Positions 25,072 to 33,832 of a stretch of DNA of 64,000 bases are shown one piece after another. The notes beneath the pieces were generated by a model, which did no database searches, had not been told where the DNA came from, and saw only the letters and a program-made list of their open reading frames with translations. The stretch lies in contig NZ_CP079801.1 of NCBI RefSeq assembly GCF_021545785.1, forward strand, positions 868,001 to 932,000, in the 5' to 3' direction. The stretch's first letter is position 1; every line of letters begins with the position of its first letter. The stretch comes from Halopseudomonas maritima. Lineage in GTDB: Bacteria > Pseudomonadota > Gammaproteobacteria > Pseudomonadales > Pseudomonadaceae. A program made the translations under genes and the position numbers.

Positions 25072-26028
25072 ATGCCCAATCCCCAACTCAGTATTCTGGT
25101 GGTGGATGACACTAAGTTCAGCAGCGCTGTCATCGGCCACACACTGAGCCAGGCCGGCTATAACGACATTCGCTTCGCCAGCTCGGCGGTTGATGCGCTA
25201 CGCATGCATGAGGAGCGCGCCGCCAGCGTCATGGTGGCCGACTGGTTGATGCCGGAAATGGACGGCCTGGAGCTGACCACCCGCATTCGCCAGCTGGATG
25301 AGCAAACCGACCATTACACCTACGTGGTCCTGCTGACCGCACGAGAGGGTGACAACGTGCTCAGCGAAGCCTTTGACCGGGGCGTAGACGACTTCATCAG
25401 CAAATCTGCCATGAACGAGCAGTTGCTGCCGCGCATCTTCGCCGCCGACCGTACCTCGCAGCTGATTAACCGTCTGCTGGATGAAAACCGCCTGCTGGCG
25501 ACCAACAACGCCCAGCTCGAAGAGCACAACCTGGTCGACCGGCTGACCGCGATTGGCAACCGCCGCTACCTGCTGCAACGCCTCAGCGATGCACTGCGCA
25601 GCGTCGAGTCACGCGGCGGCGCGTGCTGCCTGGTCGTCATGGGTGTACAAAATCTACCCACCCTGCACGAACGCTTTGGCGACCTTGTGCAGCAAGAAGT
25701 CCTGCGCGGCACGGCACGACGTCTGCAGCAACTGGTGCGTCCAACCGATGTTATCGCACGGGTCGACAGCAACGCTTTTGCCATCGTCACCCTGGCCGAA
25801 GAGGCTGCCGACCTGAAGCCGGCGAGCTTTCGCCGCCTGCACGACGGGCTCAACCTGAAGGCGTTCAAAACCAGTGACGGCTACCTGTCGATTCGTGCCG
25901 GCATGGCTATCTGCACGCTGACCGACAAACAGGCGCTGCCTGATTCGCAACAAATGCTGGAGCAGGTGGAGGCCAAGCTGGCTGAGGCCTACGAAACCAA
26001 CCTCATCACCGAAACCCGGCTGTCCTGA
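25072..26028 (+). CDS. Response regulator with degenerate GGDEF domain
   Basis: The 318-aa protein has a receiver domain (D13, D14, phospho-acceptor near D58 in VMVADWLMPEMDG) and a C-terminal domain of GGDEF fold beginning at DRLTAIGNRRYLLQRL. At the place of the GGDEF signature it reads RVDSNAFAIV, so the catalytic residues are missing and cyclic di-GMP synthesis is not expected. It may act as a binding partner or sense GTP or c-di-GMP. The start has GGGAG upstream. The panE-like gene follows after 4 bp. Confidence 0.88.
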   Translation: MPNPQLSILVVDDTKFSSAVIGHTLSQAGYNDIRFASSAVDALRMHEERAASVMVADWLMPEMDGLELTTRIRQLDEQTDHYTYVVLLTAREGDNVLSEAFDRGVDDFISKSAMNEQLLPRIFAADRTSQLINRLLDENRLLATNNAQLEEHNLVDRLTAIGNRRYLLQRLSDALRSVESRGGACCLVVMGVQNLPTLHERFGDLVQQEVLRGTARRLQQLVRPTDVIARVDSNAFAIVTLAEEAADLKPASFRRLHDGLNLKAFKTSDGYLSIRAGMAICTLTDKQALPDSQQMLEQVEAKLAEAYETNLITETRLS

Positions 26029-26032
26029 GCCC

Positions 26033-26941
26033 GTGTTGCATATTCTTGGCCCAGGCAGCTTGGGCCTGCTATGGGCCGCCCGCCTGCAGCTGGCGGGCAT
26101 CGATTACCGCTTGATTGTGCGCAACCAGCAGCAACTGGAGAGCTGGCAGCGGCGTGACAACCAACTGCTCTTCAATGACGGCAGCCAGCGCCATGCCCTG
26201 ACCCTGGCCCTCGAAACAGCGGCGCATGACACACCTATCAAGCAGTTGATCGTTGCCACCAAGGCGCATACGGCGCTTGCTGCCGTGCAACTGCTGCAGC
26301 CTCGGTTGGCGCCGGCGTCAGACATACTCATGCTGCAAAATGGCCTCGGCGCGCAGCAGGCGGTCGCCCGAGCCTGCCCCGGCCAGCGCCTCTATGCCGC
26401 CAGCGTCACTGACGGTGCCTGGCAGCCGGCGCCAGGAGAACTGGTCTGGGCTGGGAGAGGCCGCACCACCCTCGGCCCACTCAGCGCCGATACAGACTCC
26501 CCCGCCTGGCTGCAGACACTGCCGCCAGCCTTGTTTGATTGGCACTGGCAAAACCCCATCATGCCAACGCTATGGCGCAAGCTGGCCATCAACTGCGCGA
26601 TCAACCCCTTTACGCTCATCTACGATTGCTGCAACGGCGAGGTGCCTGAGCGCGCAGGCGCGTGGCTGACGGCCTGCCTGACGGAACTTGAGCAACTATT
26701 GCGTCAACAGGGCATCGACGATGACTTGACCGGCATTGTCCACCAGGTGATACGCAACACCGCGACCAACAGCTCCTCCATGCGCCAGGACCTGCATGCC
26801 GGCAGACGCACCGAAATTGACTACATCCTCGGCTACGCCTGCCGTCAGGCTCGCCATGACGGGCTGCCGGTGCCGGCGTTGGAGCGTCTGCTGCAGTCCG
26901 CCCAGATCTGTTTGCAGCAGCACCAACTACCCACCGATTGA
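26033..26941 (+). CDS. Ketopantoate reductase family protein (PanE/ApbA)
   Basis: The 302-aa protein starts with a GTG and the NADPH-binding loop ILGPGSLGLLWAARL. A conserved C-terminal lobe has KLAINCAINPFTLIYDC and SSMRQDLHAGRRTEIDYILG, the PanE active-site pattern (Lys and Glu present). PanE reduces 2-dehydropantoate to pantoate for pantothenate and CoA synthesis. It follows the response regulator by 4 bp and is followed 23 bp later by the cobalamin adenosyltransferase, so they are probably co-transcribed. Confidence 0.88.
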   Translation: MLHILGPGSLGLLWAARLQLAGIDYRLIVRNQQQLESWQRRDNQLLFNDGSQRHALTLALETAAHDTPIKQLIVATKAHTALAAVQLLQPRLAPASDILMLQNGLGAQQAVARACPGQRLYAASVTDGAWQPAPGELVWAGRGRTTLGPLSADTDSPAWLQTLPPALFDWHWQNPIMPTLWRKLAINCAINPFTLIYDCCNGEVPERAGAWLTACLTELEQLLRQQGIDDDLTGIVHQVIRNTATNSSSMRQDLHAGRRTEIDYILGYACRQARHDGLPVPALERLLQSAQICLQQHQLPTD

Positions 26942-26964
26942 GCCACCCAACCGGAGAGCACCCC

Positions 26965-27531
26965 ATGGGCTACCGCCTCAGCAAAATCTATACACGCACC
27001 GGCGACCGCGGTGATACCGGCCTGGCGGACGGCCAACGTATCCGCAAGGACCATCCAAGAATTGAAGCAATGGGCGATGTTGACGAACTGAACTGCCAAC
27101 TGGGAGTACTGCTGAGTCAGCTGGAGACGCCAGAACTGGCCGAACTGAAAGCGGCACTGGTGCCGCTGCAGCACCGTCTGTTCGACCTAGGCGGTGAGCT
27201 GGCTGTGCCCGGCCACGACATCATCGAAGCAAGCGACGTCGCAGCACTGGAAGCATTGGTGGATGAATACAATGAGGCACTGGCGCCACTGCAGAACTTC
27301 ATCCTGCCGGGCGGCTCATCGTTGGTGGCGCAGGCTCACCTGGTGCGCAGTGTCTGTCGGCGGGCCGAGCGCCACTACCTGACCCTCGCGGCAGAGCAGA
27401 AGGTGAACAACCAATCGGCTATCTACCTTAACCGCCTGTCAGACCTGCTGTTTGTGGTCGCCCGCAGCATCGCGCGCTTGCAGGCTGTCGATGAAGTTCT
27501 GTGGGCACCCAAGCCCAAGCCAGAGGCTTAG
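26965..27531 (+). CDS. PduO-type cob(I)alamin adenosyltransferase
   Basis: The 188-aa protein has the ATP-binding N-terminal motif YTRTGDRGDTGLADGQRI, the MGDVDELNCQLG segment and the C-terminal SVCRRAERHYLTLA helix, where the conserved Arg-x-x-Glu contacts ATP and corrinoid. It adenosylates cobalamin to make coenzyme B12. ATG 26965 follows GGAGAG; a TTG upstream is less likely. No cobalamin riboswitch is visible ahead of it. Confidence 0.92.
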   Translation: MGYRLSKIYTRTGDRGDTGLADGQRIRKDHPRIEAMGDVDELNCQLGVLLSQLETPELAELKAALVPLQHRLFDLGGELAVPGHDIIEASDVAALEALVDEYNEALAPLQNFILPGGSSLVAQAHLVRSVCRRAERHYLTLAAEQKVNNQSAIYLNRLSDLLFVVARSIARLQAVDEVLWAPKPKPEA

Positions 27532-27551
27532 GCCCACGCACCCGGCTCCGG

Positions 27552-29570
27552 CTATACCTTGAAGGCGTTGATGATGCCTTGCAGCGATTGCACCAGTTGC
27601 CCCATGCGACCGCTGGCGTCCTCCGAGCGACGGGCACCTTCGGCGGTGCGCTCACCCGCCTGGTTGATCTGCACGATGTTCTGATCGATATCGTGGCTAA
27701 CCACTGTCTGCTCTTCGGCAGCGGCCGCAATCTGCTGGCTCTGATCAACAATTTGCGTCACCGCTTTCAGGATGCTGTCCAGCCCCTGCTGAACCCGCAG
27801 AGAGGCATCTACCGTGGAAGCGGTCATGCCATGACTGCTGTCCATAGCCCGCACCGCTGCACCTACACCGTCCTGCAGGCGCACGATCATCTGCTCGATT
27901 TCTTCGGTGGACTGCTGCGTGCGACGCGCCAGGGTACGCACTTCATCCGCCACCACCGCAAAGCCGCGGCCCTGCTCGCCAGCCCGGGCAGCCTCGATAG
28001 CCGCGTTCAGCGCCAGCAGGTTGGTCTGCTCAGCCACACCCTTGATCACATCCAGCACCCTGCTGATCGACGCGCTGTCTTCCGCCAACTGGTTGATAAC
28101 CCGCACCGAGTTTTCGATCTCACCGGCCAACTTCTCGATGCCGTCGACCGACGATTCAACCAGGCGTCGCCCATTGAGGGTTTCCGTGTTCACCTGTTCG
28201 GCGTTGGTGACAGCCAAAGCGGCGCTACGCGCCACCTCCTGGGAGGTGGCAGCCATTTCGTTCATGGCCGTTGCAACCTGTTCAATCTGACTGCGCTGCG
28301 CGGTCACCGACTGGTTGCTTTCTGTCGCGATCTGCTCAACCTCACGGGACTGCTCCTGCACCTGCCCCGAGGTCACGCTGACCTGCTGGATCAACTCACG
28401 CACGCGCTGCACCGTGTTATTGAAATCACTGGCCAGGGCGCCCAGCTCGTCGCGACTATCCACATCCACGCGCACGGTCATGTCACCCTGAGCAACCTGC
28501 CCCATTTGCTGCGACAGACGCTTGAGCGTGCGGCGAGTCGCCATGTAGAAGCCCGCGTACAGGTAGATAATCAGCAAACCCACCGCGAGCAGCGAGACAA
28601 TCAAAACCATCATGGCGCGCTCATTCTGACCCAGGCGGCTTTCCAGTCGCCCCCCCAGATAGTCAAAAATGGCGGCATTCAGCGCATAGGTGGCATCAAT
28701 CTCGCCGCTGATGCGGTCAAAGAAAGCGTCCCAGCTGCTGTCCAGCGAGGCAGCGAGGATGATGTCTTCTTCAAAGATCAGCGACGCGTTGTCGATACTT
28801 TCGCGGCTGCGCGCCGCTGCCGCCGCCAGCGTGGCGTTACCGGTCTCGCCGATCGACTGATCCAGGCTCTGCTGATAATCGGTCCCCAACTTCTGCAGCA
28901 CGGTTACCAGCTCATCCATCTCGCGACTGGCATCGGAGTTGAGAAAGCCAAGCCCCATCGAATAGGCACCGGTCGCACGTCCCTGGCCAACGGTAGATGT
29001 GACCTCGGGCATGCCGGCGATCAACAGCTCGGTGAGCTGGCGAATGTTGCGATCAAAGTCCTGCGGCAATCCGGCGTAAGCGGCGGCCAGATTCAGCAAG
29101 CTGCCGACATTGTCCAGCGCCTGAGCGGACATGCCACTGCGCGAAATGATCGACTGAGCGCCGATTTCTTCATAGCGGGCAACCAGTTGGTCACGCATCT
29201 GAATAACATCCGCCGCCGCCGGGTCTTCTGCACTTAGCGGTAGCTGCTGCAACTGCTGCACCAGTTGCCCACGCACTTGCGTCAGGCGCTCTTCGATACC
29301 CGCCACCTCGCCACCCTGACCGATGCGCAGGTTCACCACATCCAGATCACGCACCAGTTCGGCGCTTTGCAGCGCCTTGGCCACACCCTGCACGACCGCC
29401 AGGCTGTCGAGCGCATGTCGCGTGACTTCGACGCGCTCGTAGGACTGTTGCACGAGCAGCGTACTGACAATACCAAGGGGGACAAAGAACAGTACGCTGA
29501 TCAGACAGAACTTCATGCCGTAGCTGAGTCTATTCATCAACGCAATGGCAGGGGACAGAAGGCTATTCAC
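27552..29570 (-). CDS. Methyl-accepting chemotaxis protein
   Basis: The 672-aa chemoreceptor has one span near residues 17-40 and a second near 317-340, with a periplasmic helical sensor of about 275 residues between. A HAMP domain follows (RRTLKRLSQQMGQVAQGDMT), then the cytoplasmic signalling hairpin whose tip is EQTNLLALNAAIEAARAGEQ. The ligand is unknown. No C-terminal pentapeptide for CheR/CheB is present. No che genes lie nearby. Confidence 0.93.
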   Translation of the reverse strand: MNSLLSPAIALMNRLSYGMKFCLISVLFFVPLGIVSTLLVQQSYERVEVTRHALDSLAVVQGVAKALQSAELVRDLDVVNLRIGQGGEVAGIEERLTQVRGQLVQQLQQLPLSAEDPAAADVIQMRDQLVARYEEIGAQSIISRSGMSAQALDNVGSLLNLAAAYAGLPQDFDRNIRQLTELLIAGMPEVTSTVGQGRATGAYSMGLGFLNSDASREMDELVTVLQKLGTDYQQSLDQSIGETGNATLAAAAARSRESIDNASLIFEEDIILAASLDSSWDAFFDRISGEIDATYALNAAIFDYLGGRLESRLGQNERAMMVLIVSLLAVGLLIIYLYAGFYMATRRTLKRLSQQMGQVAQGDMTVRVDVDSRDELGALASDFNNTVQRVRELIQQVSVTSGQVQEQSREVEQIATESNQSVTAQRSQIEQVATAMNEMAATSQEVARSAALAVTNAEQVNTETLNGRRLVESSVDGIEKLAGEIENSVRVINQLAEDSASISRVLDVIKGVAEQTNLLALNAAIEAARAGEQGRGFAVVADEVRTLARRTQQSTEEIEQMIVRLQDGVGAAVRAMDSSHGMTASTVDASLRVQQGLDSILKAVTQIVDQSQQIAAAAEEQTVVSHDIDQNIVQINQAGERTAEGARRSEDASGRMGQLVQSLQGIINAFKV

Positions 29571-29747
29571 CCGAGAACTCTCCTAAAAGTAAGCTGCCCT
29601 GCGGTTCGGGCTAGGCATCAGCTGTACTGACGCTGGTTGTTTTAATGATATCCGCTGCAGAGGCTGACGCTGCGCGCCACTTCTTAATGTCTCATGTTGA
29701 CGCTATCGGCTTCAATTACGACAACTTTAAGAAAACGCCGAACGCCG

Positions 29748-30590
29748 TCAGCCCAATACCACCAACAACGCCATCACCACCGCCCAGGCCAGCAGCGCGC
29801 GCTTGAGCAAGGTACGAGTGTCGGCCAGCGCGCCGGTGTCGTCCTCATCAGCCAAGCTCCCCTGCCCACCAGACAAGGCAGCCACCGCCGTGCGATCAAC
29901 CAGCTCATCAGCGCCAACATCCCAGCTCAACAGCGCGCCAGCCAAGGCATCGCGCACATGGTCAAAGTGCCCCACCAGCGCAAAGCTGACTGCCAGCAGG
30001 CGCGCCGGCAGCCACTCCAGGGCGTGCACCAGGGCCGGGGCAGGCCCTGTCTGCGGCGCAGCCTGCCGCGCGGTCAGCAAGTGCAACAGACGGTACCCCA
30101 GTGCACCAACCGGGCCCAGCAACACAAACCAGAACACGGTTACCACATAGCCATGCAATACCTCGCGCAACAAGACACGACGCGCAGCAGCCACCAGAGG
30201 CGGCAGCGCGCCATCAGCATCGGCAGGCACAGGCGCACCCAGCTCATGCTCAACCAGCTGCGACGCGGCCTGCTGATCACCGCGCGCCAACGCAGCTTCA
30301 AACCTCGCTGTCATCCCCTCCAGGGGATCGCGACGGCCCATGCAGGCCAGCAGCACCAATGCGGACAGCAGCAGAAGCATCAAACCCAGGCTCTGGCTGC
30401 CCAGCCACCACTGCAGCACGGCGAGCGGCAGCAGCGGCAAGAGCACCAGCAGCATGACCAGCCAAGGGCCGCGATCAGCCCAGCGCGCGGTAAAACTAAT
30501 CCACAGACGTGGCACATCCACTGGCAAGCCACGGCGCAGCGGCGCCAGCCACATCAGCCCACACACCAGCAACAAGGCAAGAAAATACAT
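29748..30590 (-). CDS. ampE: AmpE-like inner-membrane protein
   Basis: The 280-aa protein starts MYFLALLLVCGLMWLAP at 30590 and has about four spans. It keeps the AmpE pattern GRRDPLEGMTARFEAALARGD and FWFVLLGPVGALGYRLLHLL. AmpE is a membrane partner of AmpD in the beta-lactamase control locus; its molecular role is unclear. Its ATG overlaps the ampD stop by one base (TGATG), which indicates translational coupling. Confidence 0.9.
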   Translation of the reverse strand: MYFLALLLVCGLMWLAPLRRGLPVDVPRLWISFTARWADRGPWLVMLLVLLPLLPLAVLQWWLGSQSLGLMLLLLSALVLLACMGRRDPLEGMTARFEAALARGDQQAASQLVEHELGAPVPADADGALPPLVAAARRVLLREVLHGYVVTVFWFVLLGPVGALGYRLLHLLTARQAAPQTGPAPALVHALEWLPARLLAVSFALVGHFDHVRDALAGALLSWDVGADELVDRTAVAALSGGQGSLADEDDTGALADTRTLLKRALLAWAVVMALLVVLG

Positions 30591-31138
30591 CAGCTCACTC
30601 CCTTGAGCGCTGAAAGATAGCGCTGCCAATCAAAGGCGATACCGGGGTCCGACTTGCGTCCCGGCGCGATAAACTCATGACCGGTAATACGGCTATTGGT
30701 GATGGCCGGATAGGCTGCCTGCAGCGCCTTGGTCAGGGCTAGCAAGGCAGCGTATTGGGCATCAGTGTAGGCAAGCTCATCAGTGCCTTCGAGCTCGATA
30801 CCGATAGAAAAGTCATTGCAATTGTCCCGGCCGGCATAGCGCGAAGCACCAGCATGCCAGGCACGCCGGTCGCAAGAGACAAACTGGGTAACCAGGCCGT
30901 CACGCTCGATCAGAAAATGCGCCGACACCCGCAGTGACGCAATGTCAGCAAAGTAGGGATGCTGGGCAGGATCAAGCTCACCCTGAAAGAAGGACTGTAC
31001 GTAGCCGCCGCCAAACTCACCAGGCGGCAGACTGATATTGTGGATTACCAGCAGGGAGATATCATCGCTCGGGCGCTCATTGCAATGCGCAGAAAGACAC
31101 CGTGGCGCCCCTTCCAACCAGCCGTCGCGCACCAGCAT
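30590..31138 (-). CDS. ampD: 1,6-anhydro-N-acetylmuramyl-L-alanine amidase AmpD
   Basis: The 182-aa zinc amidase cleaves the stem peptide from anhydromuropeptides imported by AmpG, and its loss derepresses AmpC in pseudomonads. The zinc ligands H33, H154 and D164 and catalytic E115 are all present at positions nearly equal to Citrobacter AmpD (H34, H154, D164, E116). It lies upstream of ampE in one operon and downstream of the DUF1631 gene, an order shared with P. aeruginosa PA4521-PA4523. Confidence 0.95.
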   Translation of the reverse strand: MLVRDGWLEGAPRCLSAHCNERPSDDISLLVIHNISLPPGEFGGGYVQSFFQGELDPAQHPYFADIASLRVSAHFLIERDGLVTQFVSCDRRAWHAGASRYAGRDNCNDFSIGIELEGTDELAYTDAQYAALLALTKALQAAYPAITNSRITGHEFIAPGRKSDPGIAFDWQRYLSALKGVS

Positions 31139-31196
31139 ACCGCCCTTCCCCCTGTAGCCAAAAGCTCATGCTATCAGGCGGCGGCAGCGGACGCAT

Positions 31197-33494
31197 TCAG
31201 GACTTTGACTGGAGCTGACGCAAATTGCCGATAACCGACTCCAGAGCGCGATCAAACAGCTGATTCTCATCCAACAGGCTAATGCGGCCCTGATCGAAAC
31301 AACGGGCCAGCTCCTGACGTCCGAACTCAGCCACCTTCAGACCGTTGCGATTCACAAAGATGAATTTACCGCTGAAACTGATGATGGCGGCCAACTTGCA
31401 GCGCTGACTCGCCTTGCCTTCGGCTGACTGCAGCTGACACCAGCAACCCGTGCCGAGACCATCTATCCAGCGCTGGGCGCCGACGCTGGGCAAGTCCTCA
31501 ACCGTCTCGACCGGAGCTTCCAGCTCTTCTTGCTGAATGACCGGCTGCGCGATATGCACCGCCTCAACGACAACCGGCGCGGGCTCCGGTGCTGCCACCG
31601 CAGGCGCGACAGCGCGCTCCTCGACAGCGGCTTCTATCACCTCGGCGTCGTGCTCACTTTCGGCTGCGGTCGCGGGCTCAACCGCCAAGGCCAGGGCCGC
31701 CAACTGCGGTTGCTGCAAGGCTTTTAGCTGCGCCGCCACCGCCGCAGCATCCAGACCCAGCAGTTCAAGCCCTTCGCACAAGGCCGCTTCGGTCTGGCGA
31801 TTATGCTCAATGCGCAGCTCGCGCCCGGCGTAGTTCACCGGCTCGACGCTGACCACCATCGCCACGGCGGTTTCCAGCGCCCGCTGCCAGGCGACGGAAT
31901 CAGCACCTTCGCGCAGGAATACCATCTGCATCACCTGGCTCCAGGTATCGCGCAGCATGTCTACCAACGTCACTGGCAGGGTACGCCCCACCAGCAGGCC
32001 ATTCATCTCACGCGCCACCTGGGCACGTGCGGCCTGGATACGCGCGCGCCCCTCTTCAGCATCCCGGGTGCGCTGCTCTACTCGGTCCGCGCGACGCTGT
32101 TCAGTGCGCAAAAAGTCGGTCAGCCGCTGATACAGACTATCGAACAACCCCGCATCGGGTTCCGGCTCGGCCAGCAGTTGCTCAACGATGTCTTCGAGCA
32201 GCGCATGCAGCTGGTCGCGGCGCAGATCATCATGCTCGTTCCAGCCCATGGTAGCCCGAGACAACTCATTGAGCAGGCGACGAGCCGGGTGTGAAGAACG
32301 ACTGAAAAAGCTCTTGTCTACAATGGCCACACGCAGCACAGGCAACTGCAGCCGGGTAATCAGCACCTTGACAGCAGAGGGAAGTTCCCGGTCCTCGAGG
32401 ATAAAATCGAACAGCATGGAGACCAGGCTGATGACATCGTCATCCACGCGCGCAACAGTCTTGCGATCAGCGCCCATCTCACGCTGCTGGTGTAACAGTT
32501 GCTGAATTTGCCGGCGCAGGCCCGCCCCGCCGGACTCGGCAGAGAAGCTTTCCGGCGATACGGCCGCCAGCACCTGCAGCAGCTCGTTACTGTGCATCGG
32601 CGCTGAGCCCGCACCTGAGCCCGTGAGCCCCGACAAGGCCATATCACCGCTGGCCAACCGCCACTTGCCGATCAGCTCGCTGAACATGCCCAGCACTTCC
32701 TGCTGCTCGGACGCCGTAGCGCGTACCGCACCAGCACCGCTGTCGCCACGCGCATCGCCAGTACCGCGCGCTGGCATCGGGCGGCGGCTGGAGCTGACCG
32801 CCGACACGCGCAGATCAGGCATGACACCTGCACTGATCAGCGCCTCGTTAAGCCCCTCATACAACGTGTCGATACCATTCAGGACGTTTCGCTCGAATAG
32901 CTTGAAGATAATCAGCCGCACCTTGATATGCAGCTCGAGCGCGTCCAGCGCCTCGGCAAAGTGCTCTACCAGGCTGCCGGGTGCAAAGGGGCAGTTGCGC
33001 TCGTCGACACGCTTGCGCGCGAGACTGTTCACTCGCATGGCCAGGTGGGCCAGCGCAGTCTGGCTACGGCCAGCGACACGACTGACCATGCCATCCAGCG
33101 CAACCGACTGCTCAAGCTCCTCGGGCTGTACCAGCGCCAGCGAATCAAGCTCGAAGGACACCGCCGCAGCGCCCTGCGCGCCGGCCTCGCTGGTCAGCTG
33201 CTCGGCCGACAGCACCAGTGCGTCGCAGGTGCGGCGAATAACACTCAGGCGCTGCAATCGAACACTGCGCATGGCTTCAAAGAACAGCGTCTGTTCAGCG
33301 TTATTGGCAGCTTTGTCGGCCATCTCGAACAGCGCGTCATCGGCCATATCGAACACCTCGACCAGACCGCGCTGGAGGTAGGCTGAGGTGAGATCCCGCA
33401 CCGTCACCAAGGGCGCAGGCAACAGCGATCCGCTGGCCGCTGTGCGGGCTACCAGATTAGGCTTGATAGATACCACCTTGGGGTCCTGGGACAT
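31197..33494 (-). CDS. DUF1631 family protein
   Basis: The 765-aa cytoplasmic protein matches the DUF1631 family (PA4523-like by position), sometimes misnamed thymidine phosphorylase. The N-terminal 550 residues are helical, with long charged segments (TEQRRADRVEQRTRDAEEGR). An Ala/Pro/Glu-rich linker follows at about 590-660. A C-terminal domain of about 100 residues (SVGAQRWIDGLGTGCWCQLQ to GRISLLDENQLFDRALESVI) looks PilZ-like and could bind cyclic di-GMP, but I cannot confirm the binding motif. It lies 58 bp upstream of ampD on the same strand. Confidence 0.85.
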   Translation of the reverse strand: MSQDPKVVSIKPNLVARTAASGSLLPAPLVTVRDLTSAYLQRGLVEVFDMADDALFEMADKAANNAEQTLFFEAMRSVRLQRLSVIRRTCDALVLSAEQLTSEAGAQGAAAVSFELDSLALVQPEELEQSVALDGMVSRVAGRSQTALAHLAMRVNSLARKRVDERNCPFAPGSLVEHFAEALDALELHIKVRLIIFKLFERNVLNGIDTLYEGLNEALISAGVMPDLRVSAVSSSRRPMPARGTGDARGDSGAGAVRATASEQQEVLGMFSELIGKWRLASGDMALSGLTGSGAGSAPMHSNELLQVLAAVSPESFSAESGGAGLRRQIQQLLHQQREMGADRKTVARVDDDVISLVSMLFDFILEDRELPSAVKVLITRLQLPVLRVAIVDKSFFSRSSHPARRLLNELSRATMGWNEHDDLRRDQLHALLEDIVEQLLAEPEPDAGLFDSLYQRLTDFLRTEQRRADRVEQRTRDAEEGRARIQAARAQVAREMNGLLVGRTLPVTLVDMLRDTWSQVMQMVFLREGADSVAWQRALETAVAMVVSVEPVNYAGRELRIEHNRQTEAALCEGLELLGLDAAAVAAQLKALQQPQLAALALAVEPATAAESEHDAEVIEAAVEERAVAPAVAAPEPAPVVVEAVHIAQPVIQQEELEAPVETVEDLPSVGAQRWIDGLGTGCWCQLQSAEGKASQRCKLAAIISFSGKFIFVNRNGLKVAEFGRQELARCFDQGRISLLDENQLFDRALESVIGNLRQLQSKS

Positions 33495-33832
33495 GCTTGC
33501 TCTCCAGACAAGATCACTTTGTTGTGCCTGCTATACGCCGGTGTGCACTACCTGCCTTGACTGCTGCGATCCCTGCGACGACTTTATGGCGTCAAAATTA
33601 TATTAGCTTGCAGTATACCCGTTTCAGAATACAAAGGATCGGCGCCCTGTCGATTTCTTGATAAGAGTCACAATTCAGGTCACGCACCAACAACAGGACA
33701 CATCTGGTAACGCACTGCGCGATCCTGGTATATCCTGAGTCCGGGAAGCGTTTTTTTGATCAAAACCTGCCTGACAACTAACGGACGCGCCACAAGCGCG
33801 CAATCCAATAAGACACCAAGGAGCCACGCTCA
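33495..33832. other. 338-bp intergenic region
   Basis: It lies between the divergent DUF1631 and alanine-symporter genes and must hold both promoters. I see an A/T-rich stretch at 33590-33660 but no clear operator, riboswitch or small gene. CAAGGAG at 33818-33824 is the symporter ribosome binding site. Confidence 0.5.

Noticed and set aside
26942..26964. Cobalamin riboswitch ahead of the adenosyltransferase
   Set aside because: The gap to the previous gene is only 23 bp, too short for a B12 aptamer.
27501..29237. 578-codon open frame opposite the chemoreceptor
   Set aside because: Shadow of the chemoreceptor reading frame; composition is His/Gln/Arg-rich as expected for antisense of GC-rich genes.
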